Below, piece after piece: positions 33,718 through 44,285 of a stretch of 64,000 bases of DNA. The stretch is from NCBI RefSeq assembly GCF_003086295.3, contig NC_092046.1:103457363-103521362 (forward strand), given 5' to 3'. The position numbers and the translations under genes were made by a program. This stretch comes from Arachis hypogaea. Taxonomy: Eukaryota > Streptophyta > Magnoliopsida > Fabales > Fabaceae. Every line of letters starts with the position of its first letter. Position 1 is the stretch's first letter. Below the pieces are notes generated by a model, which was given only the letters and a program-made list of their open reading frames with translations, made no database searches and was not told the origin of the DNA.

Positions 33718-35436
33718 ATGGCAAAAAATAGTGGATCAACTCTGGTGTCCTACAATCTGACAGAAGGACAGTCAAGCAACAGACCTCCTCTTTTCAATGG
33801 GAAAAACTATACTTATTGGAAGGAGAGAATGAAAATTTTTGTGCAAGCAGTAGACTACAGGCTCTGGAAGATCATCTTGGAGGGTCCTTTATTTTCAATC
33901 ACCACAAGTGCTGAAGGAGTAGTTTCTCTTAAACCCGAAGCAAGCTGGACCGAAGAAGACAAAAAGAAGGTGGAGCTCAACGCCAAGGCTGTCAACTTGA
34001 TCAACTGTGCTATCAGTTTTGAGGAGTAACGACGGGTATCACGATGCACAACGGCAAAGAAAATCTGGGACAAACTTCAAATCACTCATGAAGGAACCAC
34101 CATAGTAAAGAAGATCAGAATAAACATGCTGAACAGAGAATATGAAATGTTCTCAATGAAAGAAGGAGAATCAATAGATGAAATGTTCGAAAAATTCAAC
34201 ATTATCATTGTTGGCTTGGATGCTATGGGAATAACGTATCCTGATTCTGTGCTTGTGAGGAGAGTTCTAAGATGTCTTACAAAAGAGTGGGAAACTAAAG
34301 CTTTAATTATATCTGAGAGTAGTGGTCTAGATTCCATGACATATGATGACTTGAGAGGAAACCTACTTGCTTTTGAAAACACTTATTTGAAAAAAGATTC
34401 AAAAAAGAAAGGAATTGCTTTTACATATGTTACTAACCCCCTGGATGATGAATCCAGTGATAATTCCTCTAAAAATGAATTTGTGTTTTTTGCCAAAAAA
34501 TTCAGGAAAATGGTGAAGTTCAAGGAGAGAGGCAAGGGAAGCAGCTCTAGGAAACAAAGAAAAGATCTCAGCAAGGTGATATGTTACAACTGCAAAGAAA
34601 CTGGACATTTCAAATCAGATTGCCCTAAGTTGGAGAAAGAAGAAAAACCAAAGAAGGGAAAGAAAAAAGGTCTGATGGCCTCTTGGGAGGACTTGGAAAA
34701 CAATTCTGAAGATGATGAAGAATCTGAAACCAAGTCTCAACCATGTCTTATGGCAGACCACATTGAACAGGTAGTTATTCATAACCCTGACACTGAAGCT
34801 CTTCATCTTATGATAGACCACCTTTCTGAAAAAATTATATGCTTTTTGCTGGATAATCAAGATCTTGAACAATAAATCACCATTCTTAAAGCAGAAAATG
34901 GTTTTCTCAAAGAAAAACTAAGGGAGGCCAAAACTGCTGTTGATCTTGTTGAAGAAAACAAGCAGTTAAAAGCCCAACTTAGGAGCTATGAAAGTGATCA
35001 TTCTGTTGTTGCATATGTAAATTGTTTTAAAGAAAATGAAGAGTTGCTTAAAGAGGTCAAAAGGCTTAAAGAAGACTTAACCAAGTTCACTCAAAGTTCT
35101 GAAAATCTAAATCAAATCTTGGCTAGTCAAAAACCTCTTTATGATAAAGCTGGCTTGGGCTTCTTTAAATCTGTTGAGAAACTTTATTTTGAAAACATTT
35201 CCTCATCTTCTAATGATACAAGGTTTCAAAACCCAACAAGCTTTAATAAAACAGCAACTCCAAGGTTTTGTAGACTATGTAACCGAAATGGACACTTTCC
35301 CATTCAATATTTTTTTGGTGAAAGGATGATTGGTGATAAAGTTTACAAAGTTGTTTTTGATTATAATGGATTGAGACATAAGAGATGGTTTAATGTGAAA
35401 GGATCCAAGAAGATTTGGATACCTAAGGTCACTTGA
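33718..35436 (+). pseudogene. Copia gag, with CCHC knuckle, broken
   Basis: The frame opens at 33718 (MAKNSGSTLVSYN). NYTYWKERMKIFVQAVDYRLW is the typical copia gag N-terminus. The frame is interrupted by TAA at 34027-34029, TAA at 34873-34875 and TGA at 35434-35436, all in the same frame. It contains the UBN2-type region (DEMFEKFNIIIVGLDAMG, LRCLTKEWETKA), the knuckle CYNCKETGHFKSDC, a Lys/Glu-rich tail, a coiled-coil stretch (NGFLKEKLREAKT... KENEELLKEVKRLKED) and a second degenerate knuckle CRLCNRNGHF lacking the last Cys. The long gag with coiled coil fits SIRE/Maximus. It would form the particle shell. Confidence 0.85.
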
Positions 35437-35449
35437 GCTTGTTTTGTAG

Positions 35450-36760
35450 GTGTGCCTAGAATCCAAGCGGAAGGACAATATGTGGTACATGAACAGCGGA
35501 TGCTCTAGGCATATGACCGGAAAGACAACCTTCTTCATAAAGCTTGATGAGTATGATGGAGGATTTGTCACTTTCGATGATGATGGTAAAGGAAAGATAG
35601 TGGCCATTGGAAAAGTTGGTAAAAGCTTCTCATCTTGTATAAATGATGTTCTTCTTGTAAATGGTTTGAAATATAATTTACTTAGTGTGAGCCAATTGTG
35701 TGATCTAGGATATGAAGTTATTTTTAGAAAGTTTATGTGCTTAGTTGTATGTGAAAAATCTGGGGATATTTTATTTGAGGCTAAAAGGTGCAATAATGTG
35801 TATGGATTGACTCTTGAGGACTTGAAAGAACAAAAAGTGACATGTTTTACTTCTCTTGAATCTGAAAAATGGCTATGGCATAGAAAATTGGGTCATGCTA
35901 GCATGTATCAAATTTCTAAGCTAGTCAAGAAAAATTTGGTTAGAAGAATTCCAAATATCAAATTTGATAAGGATCTTACTTGTGATGCTTGCCAATTAGG
36001 CAAACAAGTAAAATCCTCTTTTAAACCAAAAGATGGAATTTCAACCAAAAGGCCATTAGAGATGTTACACATTGATCTTTTTGGTCTAACAAGAATCCAA
36101 AGTTTAGGAGGTAAATACTATGGTCTAGTGGTGGTGGATGATTACTCTAGATTTGGTTGGGTACTTTTTCTTGCTCATAAAAATGATGCTTTCCATGCTT
36201 TCTCAACCCTTTGCAAAAAAATTCAGAATGAAAAAGGATTTAAAAATTGCCCATTTGAGAAGTGATCACGGAAGAGAATTTGAAAACCAAGACTTTGAAA
36301 AATTCTGTGATGATTTTGGAATTGCTCATAATTTTTCATGCCCTAGAATCCCTCAACAAAATGGGGTGGTTGAGAGAAGGAATAGAATCCTTCAAGAGAT
36401 GACTAGGGCCATGCTTTGTGATAATGAAATTCCAAAATTTTTATGGGCTGAAGCTGTAAATACAGCTTGTTATATTTTGAATAGGACCATTATTAGAAAA
36501 GGGTTGAAGAAAACTCCTTATGAGCTATGGAAAGGAACCCCTCCAAATCTTAAGTATTTCCATGTTTTTGGATGCAAATGCTTTGTACTTAACAATAAAG
36601 GAAACCTTGGTAAATTTGATCCAAAATCCTATGAGGGGATGTTTGTTGGATACTCTACCACTAGCAAGGCCTATAGAATTTATCTCAAAGAACATAGGAC
36701 CATAGAGGAATCCATACATGTCTCTTTTTGTGATTCTAATTCAATTTCCAGTACTGTGAT
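35450..36760 (+). pseudogene. Copia protease and integrase, broken
   Basis: A frame change near 35450 separates this from gag. The protease active-site region reads WYMNSGCSRHMTG, where the family has an Asp before SGC; here it is Asn, so the catalytic residue is missing. The GAG-pre-integrase motif (WLWHRKLGHASMYQIS) and zinc residues (CDACQLGKQ) follow, then the integrase core with LHIDLFG, VVVDDYSRFGWV, LRSDHGREFEN and QQNGVVERRNR. A one-base insertion in an A-run near 36245 shifts the frame inside the core. The usual D-D-E residues are present. Confidence 0.87.
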
Positions 36761-38571
36761 AGAAGATGATACAGATTGTGAAGATGTTGTCAACAAGGAA
36801 ACCAGTGAAGAGACTACTAAGTCTGCTCAAAATAAAGAATCTGTTAGTTCAGTTTTGTCTTGTCAGGATAGAAGAGACATTTCCATTTTGTCTCTTGAGC
36901 CAGCAAGAGAAATTGGAACAGAACAACCCACAGAGGCTCATCAAAGCTCAACACCACCCCGAAATCCTAGAGAATGGAAGTCCATGAGGAGTTATCCTCA
37001 TGACTTTATCATTGGTGATCCCTCACAAGGTGTAACAACAAGATCCTCATCCAAAAGGCAAACCGAACCAAGTAATTTTGCCCTCTTGTCACAAATGGAG
37101 CCCAACAATGTCAAACAAGCTCTTGAAGATCCATCATGGGTCAAAGCCATGCAAGAAGAGCTTTCTCAATTCGACAAGAATGAGGTTTGGACACTAGTAC
37201 CCCATCCGGATGGTAAGAAGGTTACGGGTACTAAGTGGGTTTTCAAAAATAAATTAGGTGAGGATGGAAAAGTTGTTCGTAACAAGGCTAGATTAGTGGC
37301 CCAAGGTTACCATCAAGAAGAGGGTATAGATTTTGATGAGTCTTTTGCTTCGGTAGCTAGAATGGAAGTAATTAGGTTGCTTCTTGCCTATGCTGTCCAT
37401 AAGGGTTTTAAAATGTTTCAAATGGATGTCAAATGTGCTTTTCTTAATGGCTTTATTGATAGAGAAGTGTTTGTAGCACAACCCCCCGATTTTGAAGATA
37501 AAGAATTTCCAAACCATATTTTCAAACTCTCAAAGGCTCTTTATGGCCTTAGACAAGCTCCAAGAGCTTGGTATGAAAGGCTTAGCGCCTTCTTGTTGGA
37601 AAATCAATCTCAAAGGGGTACCACCGACACTACTTTATTCATTAAAACATTTAATAATGATATTCTCCTAGTTCAAGTTTATGTGGATGACATTATGTTT
37701 GGGTCGGCCAATGAGTCTTTGTGTGAAGAGTTTGGAAAACTCATGACTAGTGAGTTTGAAATGAGTTTAATGGGAGAGCTAACTTTTTTCCTTGGCCTCC
37801 AAATTAAACAAACTCCTAGTGGCACTTTCATTCACCAAGGAAAGTATGCAAAATAACTTATTAAAAAATTTGGCTTAGAAAGTTCCAAACCAATGGGAAC
37901 ACCAATACATCCAAACACTAAACTTGAAAAGGATGATGATGGCAAATATGTGGATGAAACAAGGTATAGAGGAATGATAGGTTCACTCATGTATCTTACC
38001 TCCTCTAGACCGGATATTGTTCAAAGTATGGGTGTATGTTCAAGATTTCAGTCTCACCCAAAAGAGTCCCATCTTTCAGCCGTTAAGCGCATCATTAGAT
38101 ACATTAAGGGAACTAGTGATTATGGCTTGTGGTATCCAAAATCTGATGATTTTTGTGCAGTAGAGTTTTGTGATGTAGATTATGCGGGAGATAGGGTGGA
38201 TAGAAGGAGCACATACGGCATGTGTTACTTTCTTGGAAGCTCACTTAACATGTGGTTAAGCAAAAAACAAGCCACAGTGGCTCTATCCACAGCTGAAGCT
38301 GAATATATTTCTGCATCTGCATGTTTTTCACAACTAATTTGGTTAAAAACGCAGTTGGAAGATTACAAATTAAAAATCAATAGTATACCCTTATTTTGTG
38401 ATAATATGAGTGCTATAAACATTTCTAAAAACCCTGTTCTGCACTCAAGAACCAAGCACTATTGATATTCAATTTGTAAAATCTGAAGACCAACTTGCTG
38501 ACATTTTTACAAAACCCCTCTGTGAAGACAGATTTTGCTCTTTGAGAAAAAGTTCGGGAATGATTGAATGA
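36761..38571 (+). pseudogene. Copia reverse transcriptase and RNase H, broken
   Basis: In the same frame as the integrase end. After an acidic variable linker, RT starts near 37130 (WVKAMQEELSQFDKNEVW). It includes ARLVAQGYHQEEGIDF, FQMDVKCAFLNG, LSKALYGLRQAPRAW and the catalytic YVDDIMFGS. TAA at 37854-37856 stops the frame, which resumes to RNase H (SLMYLTSSRPDIVQ, YAGDRVDRRSTYG, ATVALSTAEAEY, CDNMSAINISKNP). At about 38463 the frame breaks and a segment is missing before the C-terminal motif SEDQLADIFTKPL, which ends at 38571. Confidence 0.87.
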
Positions 38572-39170
38572 GTTTTGTTGATAATTTGTGAAATTTTCAA
38601 TTCTGTTTGGTTTTGTCTCGTAGGAAGGCAGAGACATTTTTGGGACATGAGGAACACGCCATGACTCAGGGGGAGACTGTGCTAACTTTAATTATCTTGG
38701 GCTCCACCAAATTTCTTTGACCTCACTCTGACCAGTTTTAAATTCCTCCTTGTGTTAATCACAATTCTCTTTTGTTGTCCTATCAAATCTTGTTGGAAGA
38801 AGTTATTGTCAAATCAAATCTTTTCCCTCTTCTCATCCCTTGATTCTAGGAACCAACCTTTCAGTTTTAATTTCAAATAAAAGGAAACTTTCTTTGGTTA
38901 ATAACCGCTCATTAATGGGTATTAACTCCCTCCAATTCTCTCTCCACTCAACATTTAATGCTTCCCTAACCTCCCACATCTCTCCACTCAATTCGGTTCT
39001 CTCTTCATCTTCGCCCTTCCACTTCTCCATTTTTATTATTATGAAAAAAAACTGCTCCAAGGAAAAGTGAACGAATCCTTATCTCCAAAAAATCCTCCAC
39101 CCCTCTAATCCACACTCATATACACATTCATTCTACATCTTCATACTCTCCCTCACCATCATCTAAGAAA
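38572..39170 (+). other. Spacer between copia pol and the 3' ORF
   Basis: Non-coding. It holds an AGGGGGAGA polypurine-like tract at 38668-38676 followed by TGTGCTAAC, the position and form of a 3' LTR junction in copia elements that lack a 3' ORF. No LTR starts here. Confidence 0.5.
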
Positions 39171-40452
39171 ATGGACACCATGAGGAGAAAGGTGATAGCA
39201 ACAAAGACTTCCTCAAGGAAAAAGAAGGAACCCATGGTTGAAGAAGAAGAGGAGTCCCACACCTCACCGCCTCTATCACCACCGCTATCACCGCCGAAGA
39301 GGACCACCCCCGAACGCAGTTCACAGAAGACCAAAAGTTTTGTGTTACACAACACGAGGGAACCAGCCAACTTAGAATCATTGGAATTTAAAAATAAGTT
39401 CAACAAATCTCATTCACACTTTGATCCAGCCAGGTTCAATTCATGTGCATCCTATGAGTTCCACAAGGAAGTGTTAGAGAAACGCCACTTATGTGCCACA
39501 TACCTAGTGAATCTGGACTCACTGACAGCCAAAGGAATCAACTTTTCTCATCTGTTTGAGAATCTGAAATGGACTCCTCTACTCCATATTCAGAAACCCG
39601 TTTACCCTGAATTGGTACGTGAATTTTATGCTAATATGAGGCTGATCAATGGTACCATTCATTCCTATGTAAAGAGGGTATACATGACTCTGAACTCGGA
39701 GACAATCGGCGCTGCCCTAGGCTACACGGATGAGGGACCAAGAGCGTACATGACTGATAAATGGGACTCTCTTGTTGGAGTCACATCCAAGGTTGCCCTT
39801 CAACAAATCTATGAGAACTTGTCTAGCTTGGATGGCACCATCCCGACTCACAAGGCACTCGGTTCCACAAACTCATTGCTCCACAGAATCATCACTCATC
39901 TTCTAACTCCTCAAAGTGGTTCACATAATAGAGTAACTGTTTCTGACTCTCTTGTACTCTTTGCTATTGTTACTTCCTCTCCTATTTCTTTTCGATACCT
40001 TATGATAAGGCATATGTGGGAATCTGTTAAAAGTACCAAAAAAGGCAAATTTACCTTATGGCATATTTCTCACCAGTATTTTTGAATATTTTAAAGTTGA
40101 TCTAATAAATGAAGTTGTAGAGAATAAGGTTTCACTCATTAAGGGAGGAGGAGTTATGAAAGGGAACAAAGGAAAAAAGTCTATTCCCTCTGACAGCAAG
40201 TTTGAGAGCCGGCCACCTGAGCATTCCAAGACAGCAGAATCGATCAAAGACATTCTTACTGAGTTCTATAACATGTCTAAACTAATGGTGGATTCATACA
40301 AGGCTGCACGTAAACAAGCTTTTGAAAATGAAAGGGCATGGGTGAAGTGCCAAGAGAGGGTGGGCCTAAAGCTGCAAAGCTTTGAAGAAGAGATGGGGGG
40401 TGCCAATGATGATGATGCAGATGGCTCTGAGTACAATTTATCCGATGATTGA
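39171..40452 (+). pseudogene. Copia 3' ORF with plant transposon protein-like domain, one frameshift
   Basis: The ATG at 39171 (MDTMRRKVIATKTSSRKKKE) opens a frame to 40085. A one-base shift near 40045 leads into a second frame ending at 40452. The N-terminus is basic, then acidic and Pro/Ser-rich. The middle shows VYPELVREFYANMRLI, YVKRVYMTLNSETIGAALGY and ITHLLTPQSGSHNRVTVSDS, matching in order the motifs of element A ORF2 and element B (VQEFYA, VRGKYLDFSPENVR, IIPTSNRSEVTVDRA). The C-terminus has a charged helix (KLMVDSYKAARKQAFENERA) and an acidic end. SIRE-type elements carry an env-like ORF here. I see no signal peptide or membrane span and prefer the plant-transposon-domain reading. 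Function unknown. Confidence 0.65.
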
Positions 40453-41227
40453 TCACTGTGTTTTCTTTTGTTGATATCTGGCTTGATTTGGCTCAATTTG
40501 ATACTGTTGTAGGCTGTTATGGATACTTTAGACTTGTAATACTTTAGACTTGTGATACTCTGTTATTTTGCTACTGGTAATATTTTGGATATTTTGCATA
40601 TTATTGTCATTTTTTGCAGGTCCCCTTTGATGACAAAAGAGGGAGGAAATGCTGAAAAAATTGAAAGGCTGAAAATTGAAAGGCTGCTTTGCTTGAAAAG
40701 TAGATAGAACTAAAAACAGGGGCTGAAATCAAGTTGATTCATGATAACCACTGTACATGAGAAGTTCTGATTGTGTTGCTCTGTTTTATGGCTTGATACT
40801 AATTATGCAGGTTTATGATTATCATGCTCTGATTTTTGGCTGTGATAAATTTGTTTAAGCTCTGATAATTTTAGTTTAGTAATCTGCAAATTTGTTTTAG
40901 TTTGTATAATAACCTGAAACAGTTTCATAGATTGAAAACTATTGTTTGGCAAATCCTTTGGCAAGAAACTGTTTTTTTGGAAAATTAGTTTAATACAAAG
41001 TATGTTGAGTTTTTAATATATGTTGAAAAGAATTCTGAAAGTACTCAAGCATGCTTTAATTTTTGATTGTTTTTATTGAGCAGAAAGTCAATTTTATCAT
41101 AACAAATGAGTTTTGTTTATCACTTCAATTCTGCTCATAAATCAAGCCATTCAACATTACAAAATTTTTATATGTTGAATAACATAGTTGCCTTAAGCTT
41201 GATTTCAAAAGTTACAGGAAAAACTTT
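40453..41227 (+). other. Copia 3' untranslated region
   Basis: T-rich and non-coding. It contains GATGACAAAAGAGGGAGGAA (40628-40647), a polypurine-like tract after the 3' ORF. The true 3' LTR is not reached before element C begins at 41228. Confidence 0.55.
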
Positions 41228-41377
41228 GATGGGTTGGAACCGAAATTCCAACACCAAAACTCACCGGCAAGTGTACCGGGTCGCATTAAGTAGTAAAACT
41301 CACTTAGAGTGAGGTCGATCCCATAGGGATTGATGGATCAAGCAACTTTAGTGGGTGATTAGTTTAGTCAAGCTAAC
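41228..41377 (-). other. Element C 3' LTR, segment 1 (U5 end)
   Basis: Contains CACCGGCAAGTGTACCGGGT, then the hairpin CTCAC-TTAGA-GTGAG (41299-41313), then GTCGATCCCATAGGGATTG. The same module is at the end of the solo LTR and of LTRs B, D and E. Confidence 0.75.
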
Positions 41378-42520
41378 TGGTGCGCAGAAATTGTGATTAC
41401 ACTTTAATTATGTAAAATTCATCGCTCTTTCTTTCCCTGGTAATGGCGCCAAAAATATGATGCCAATACCATGGTTCACAACTTCGCACAACTAACCAGC
41501 AAGTGCACTGGGTCGTCCAAGTAATACCTTACGTGAGTAAGGGTTGAATCCCACGGAGATTGTTGGTATGAAGCAAGCTATGGTCACCTTGTAAATCTCA
41601 GTCAGGCGGATATTAAAATAGTAATGGAGTTTTCGAAAATAATTAATAAAATAGGGATAGAAATACTTATGTAAATCATTGGTGAGAATTTCAGATAAGC
41701 GAATAGAGATGCTTTCGTTCCTCTGAACCTCTGCTTTCCTGCTGTCTTCATCCAATCAGTCTTACTCCTTTCCATGGCTGGCTTTATGTGATACATCACC
41801 ATTGTCAATGGCTACTTTCGGTCTTCTCTCGGGAAAATGATCCAAATGCCCTGTCACGGCACGTCTAATCGTCTGGAGGCATCACCCTTGTCAATGGCTT
41901 CATCTTATCCTCTCAGTGAAAATGGTCAACGCACCCTGTCACGGCACTGCTATTCATCTGTCGGTTCTCGATCCTGCTGGAATAGGATTTACTATCCTGT
42001 TGCGTCTGTCACTACGCCCGGCAATCGCGAGTTTGAAGCTCGTCACAGTCATTCAATCATTGAATCCTACTTGGAATACCACAGACAAGGTTTAGACCTT
42101 CCGGATTCTCTTGAATGCCGCCATCATTCTAGCTTACACCACGAAGATTCCGATTAAGAAATCTAAGAGATACTCATTCAATTCTAATGTAGAACGAAAG
42201 TGGTTGTCAGGCACGCGTTCATAGGGAATGATGATGATTGTCACGTTCATCACATTCAGGTTGAAGTGCAAATGAATATCTTAGAAGCGAAATAAGATGA
42301 ATTGAATAGAAAACAGTAGTACATTGCATTAATCCTTGAGGAACAGCAGAGCTCCACACCTTAATCTATGGAGTGTAGAAACTCTACCGTTAAAAATACA
42401 TAAGTGAAAGGTCCAGGCATGGCCGAATGGCCAGCCCTCCTGATCTAAGAACCAGGCGTCCAGAGATATAACTCAGGATCAAAAGATAATCCAAAGATGT
42501 CTAATACAATAGTAAGAGGT

Positions 42521-42530
42521 CCTATTTATA
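42521..42530 (-). promoter_or_regulatory. TATA box of the element B LTR
   Basis: Minus-strand TATAAATAGG, duplicated in the 5' LTR at 51706-51715; the palindromic words lie upstream of it in U3. Confidence 0.6.
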
Positions 42531-42644
42531 ATAAACTAGCTACTAGGGTTTACAGAAGTAAGTAATTACTGCATAAATCCACTTCCGGGGCCCACTTGGT
42601 GTGTGCTTGGGCTAAGCTTTAACTTTCCACGTGCAGAGGCCATT

Positions 42645-42760
42645 TGTGGAGTTGAACGCCAGGTTTTGATCCATTTCTAGCGTTCAACTCTGGTTTTTGA
42701 TCCCTTTCTGGCGCTGAACTCCAGAATTGGGCAGAGAGCTGGCGTTGAACGCCAGTTTGC
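42645..42760. repeat. GGCGTTGAACGCC palindromic words in the element B LTR
   Basis: GAGTTGAACGCCAGG, TAGCGTTCAACTC, TGGCGCTGAACTCCAG and TGGCGTTGAACGCCAG within about 110 bases; repeated in the other LTR at about 51832-51945. The same words form the internal array at 46010-46200. Confidence 0.8.
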
Positions 42761-43129
42761 GTCATCTATTCTTGGCCAAAGTATAGACTATTAATATTTC
42801 TGGAAAGCCTTGGATGTCTACTTTCCAACGCAATTGGAAGCGCGCCATTTCGAGTTCTGTAGCTCCAGAAAGTCCACTTTGAGTGCAGGGAGGTCAGAAT
42901 CCAACAGCATCAGCAGTCCTTCTTCAACCTCTGAATCTGATTTCTGCTCAAGTCCCTCAATTTCAGCCAGAAAATACCTGAAATCCCAGAAAAATACACA
43001 AACTCATAGTAAAGTCTAGAAATGTGAATTTAACATAAAAACTAATGAAAACATCCCTAAAAGTAACTAGATTCTACTAAAAACATACTAAAAACAATGC
43101 CAAAAAGCGTATAAATTATCCGCTCATCA

Positions 43130-43167
43130 CAACACCAAACTTAAATTGTTGCTTGTCCCCAAGCAAC
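43130..43167 (-). promoter_or_regulatory. Polypurine-like tract with upstream hairpin, element B 3' LTR edge
   Basis: Minus strand: an 8-bp stem GTTGCTTG / CAAGCAAC with loop GGGA (43167-43148), four bases, then TAAGTTTGGTGT (43143-43132) next to the 3' LTR. Confidence 0.8.
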
Positions 43168-44285
43168 TGAAAATCAAATAGGATGAAAAGAAGAGAATAT
43201 ACTATAAATTCCAAACTATCAATGAAACAGAGCTTCAATCATATGAGCGGGACTTATAGCTTTTTGCCTCTTGAATAGTGTTGGCATCTCACTTTATCCA
43301 TTGAAGTTCAGAATGATTGGCATCTATAGGAACTCAGAGTTCAGATAGTGTTATTGATTCTCCTAGTTCAGTATGATGATTCTTGAACACAACTTCTTTA
43401 TGAGTCTTGGCCGTGGCCCTAAGCACTTTGTTTTCCAGTATTACCACCGGATACATAAATGCCACAGACACATAATTGGGTGAACCTTTTCAGATTGTGA
43501 CTCAGCTTTGCTAAAGTCCCCAATTAGAGGTGTCCAGGGTTCTTAAGCACACTCTTTTTTTTGCTTTGGACCTTGACTTTAACCGCTCAGTCTCAAGTTT
43601 TCACTTGACACCTACACGCCACAAGCACATGGTTAGGGACAGCTTGGTTTAGCCGCTTAGACTAGGATTTTATTCCTTTAGGCCCTCCTATCCACTGATG
43701 CTCAAAGCCTTGGGATCCTTTTTATTTGCCCTTGCCTTTTGGTTTTAAGGGTTATTGGCTTTTTGCTCTTGCCTCTTGGTTTTAAGAGCTTTTGGCTTTT
43801 TCTGCTTGCTTTTTCTTTTTCTTTCTAAATTTTTTTTTCACCTATTTTTTTTCTTTTTTTTTTTTGCAAGCTTTGTTCTTTGCTGCTTTTTCTTGCTTCA
43901 AGAATCATTTTTATGATTTTTCAGATTATCAAATAACATGTCTCCTAGTCATCATTCTTTCAAGAGCCAACATATTTAACATTCTTAAACAACAACTTCA
44001 AAAGACATATGCACTGTTCAAACATTCATTCAGAAAACAAAAAGCATTGTCACCACATCAATATAATTAAACTAAGTTCAAGGATAAATTCGAAACTCAT
44101 GTACCTCTTGTTTTTTTGAATTAAAACATTTTTCATTTAAGAGAGGTGATGGATTCATAGGACATTCATAACTTTAAGACAAAGTTACTAACTACTAATG
44201 ATCATGTAATGAAGACACAAACATAGATAAGCACATAACATAGAAAACGAAAGCAGAAGAAATAAGAACAAGGAATGAATCCACC
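43168..44285 (-). other. Element B 3' untranslated region
   Basis: Non-coding. A T-rich simple stretch at 43795-43870 gives a Phe-rich junk frame. About 43400-43480 (CTAAGCACTTTGTTTTC and GTATTACCACCGGATACAT) is related to element C at 58430-58480 and 58600-58650, so B and C share 3' sequence. Confidence 0.6.

Larger units (their letters stand above)
7866..41227 (+). mobile_element. Ty1/copia element of the SIRE/Maximus type, interrupted by nested insertions
   Basis: Order on the plus strand: a 5' LTR in three pieces, an initiator-Met tRNA primer site at 33659, gag with a CCHC knuckle, protease, integrase, RT and RNase H up to 38571, then a separate 3' ORF at 39171-40452. The copia order (integrase before RT) and the extra downstream ORF indicate the SIRE/Maximus lineage. 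Element A, a solo LTR and element C are inserted in it. The 3' LTR is not visible and should lie right of the window. The left border at 7866 (TGATGAGTTT after ATTAC) is inferred from the break in the neighbouring inverted repeat and is less sure than the rest. Every coding part is broken. Confidence 0.72.
41378..43129 (-). other. 3' LTR of element B
   Basis: 1752 bp. The first 80 bases contain a decayed primer site (TCCCTGGTAATGGCGCCA, 41434-41451) and then TGATGCC at 41458, which looks like an older LTR start. The hairpin CCTTAC-GTGA-GTAAGG with GTTGAATCCCACGGAG is at 41527-41560. TATA box at 42521-42530 (minus TATAAATAGG). GGCGTTGAACGCC words lie at 42650-42755. Confidence 0.93.

Noticed and set aside
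38677..39170. Copia 3' LTR starting at TGTGCTAAC
   Set aside because: A polypurine-like tract precedes it, but the following sequence does not match any part of the 5' LTR.
43792..44070. Phe-rich ORF that could look like a membrane protein
   Set aside because: It translates a T-rich simple tract in the element B 3' region.
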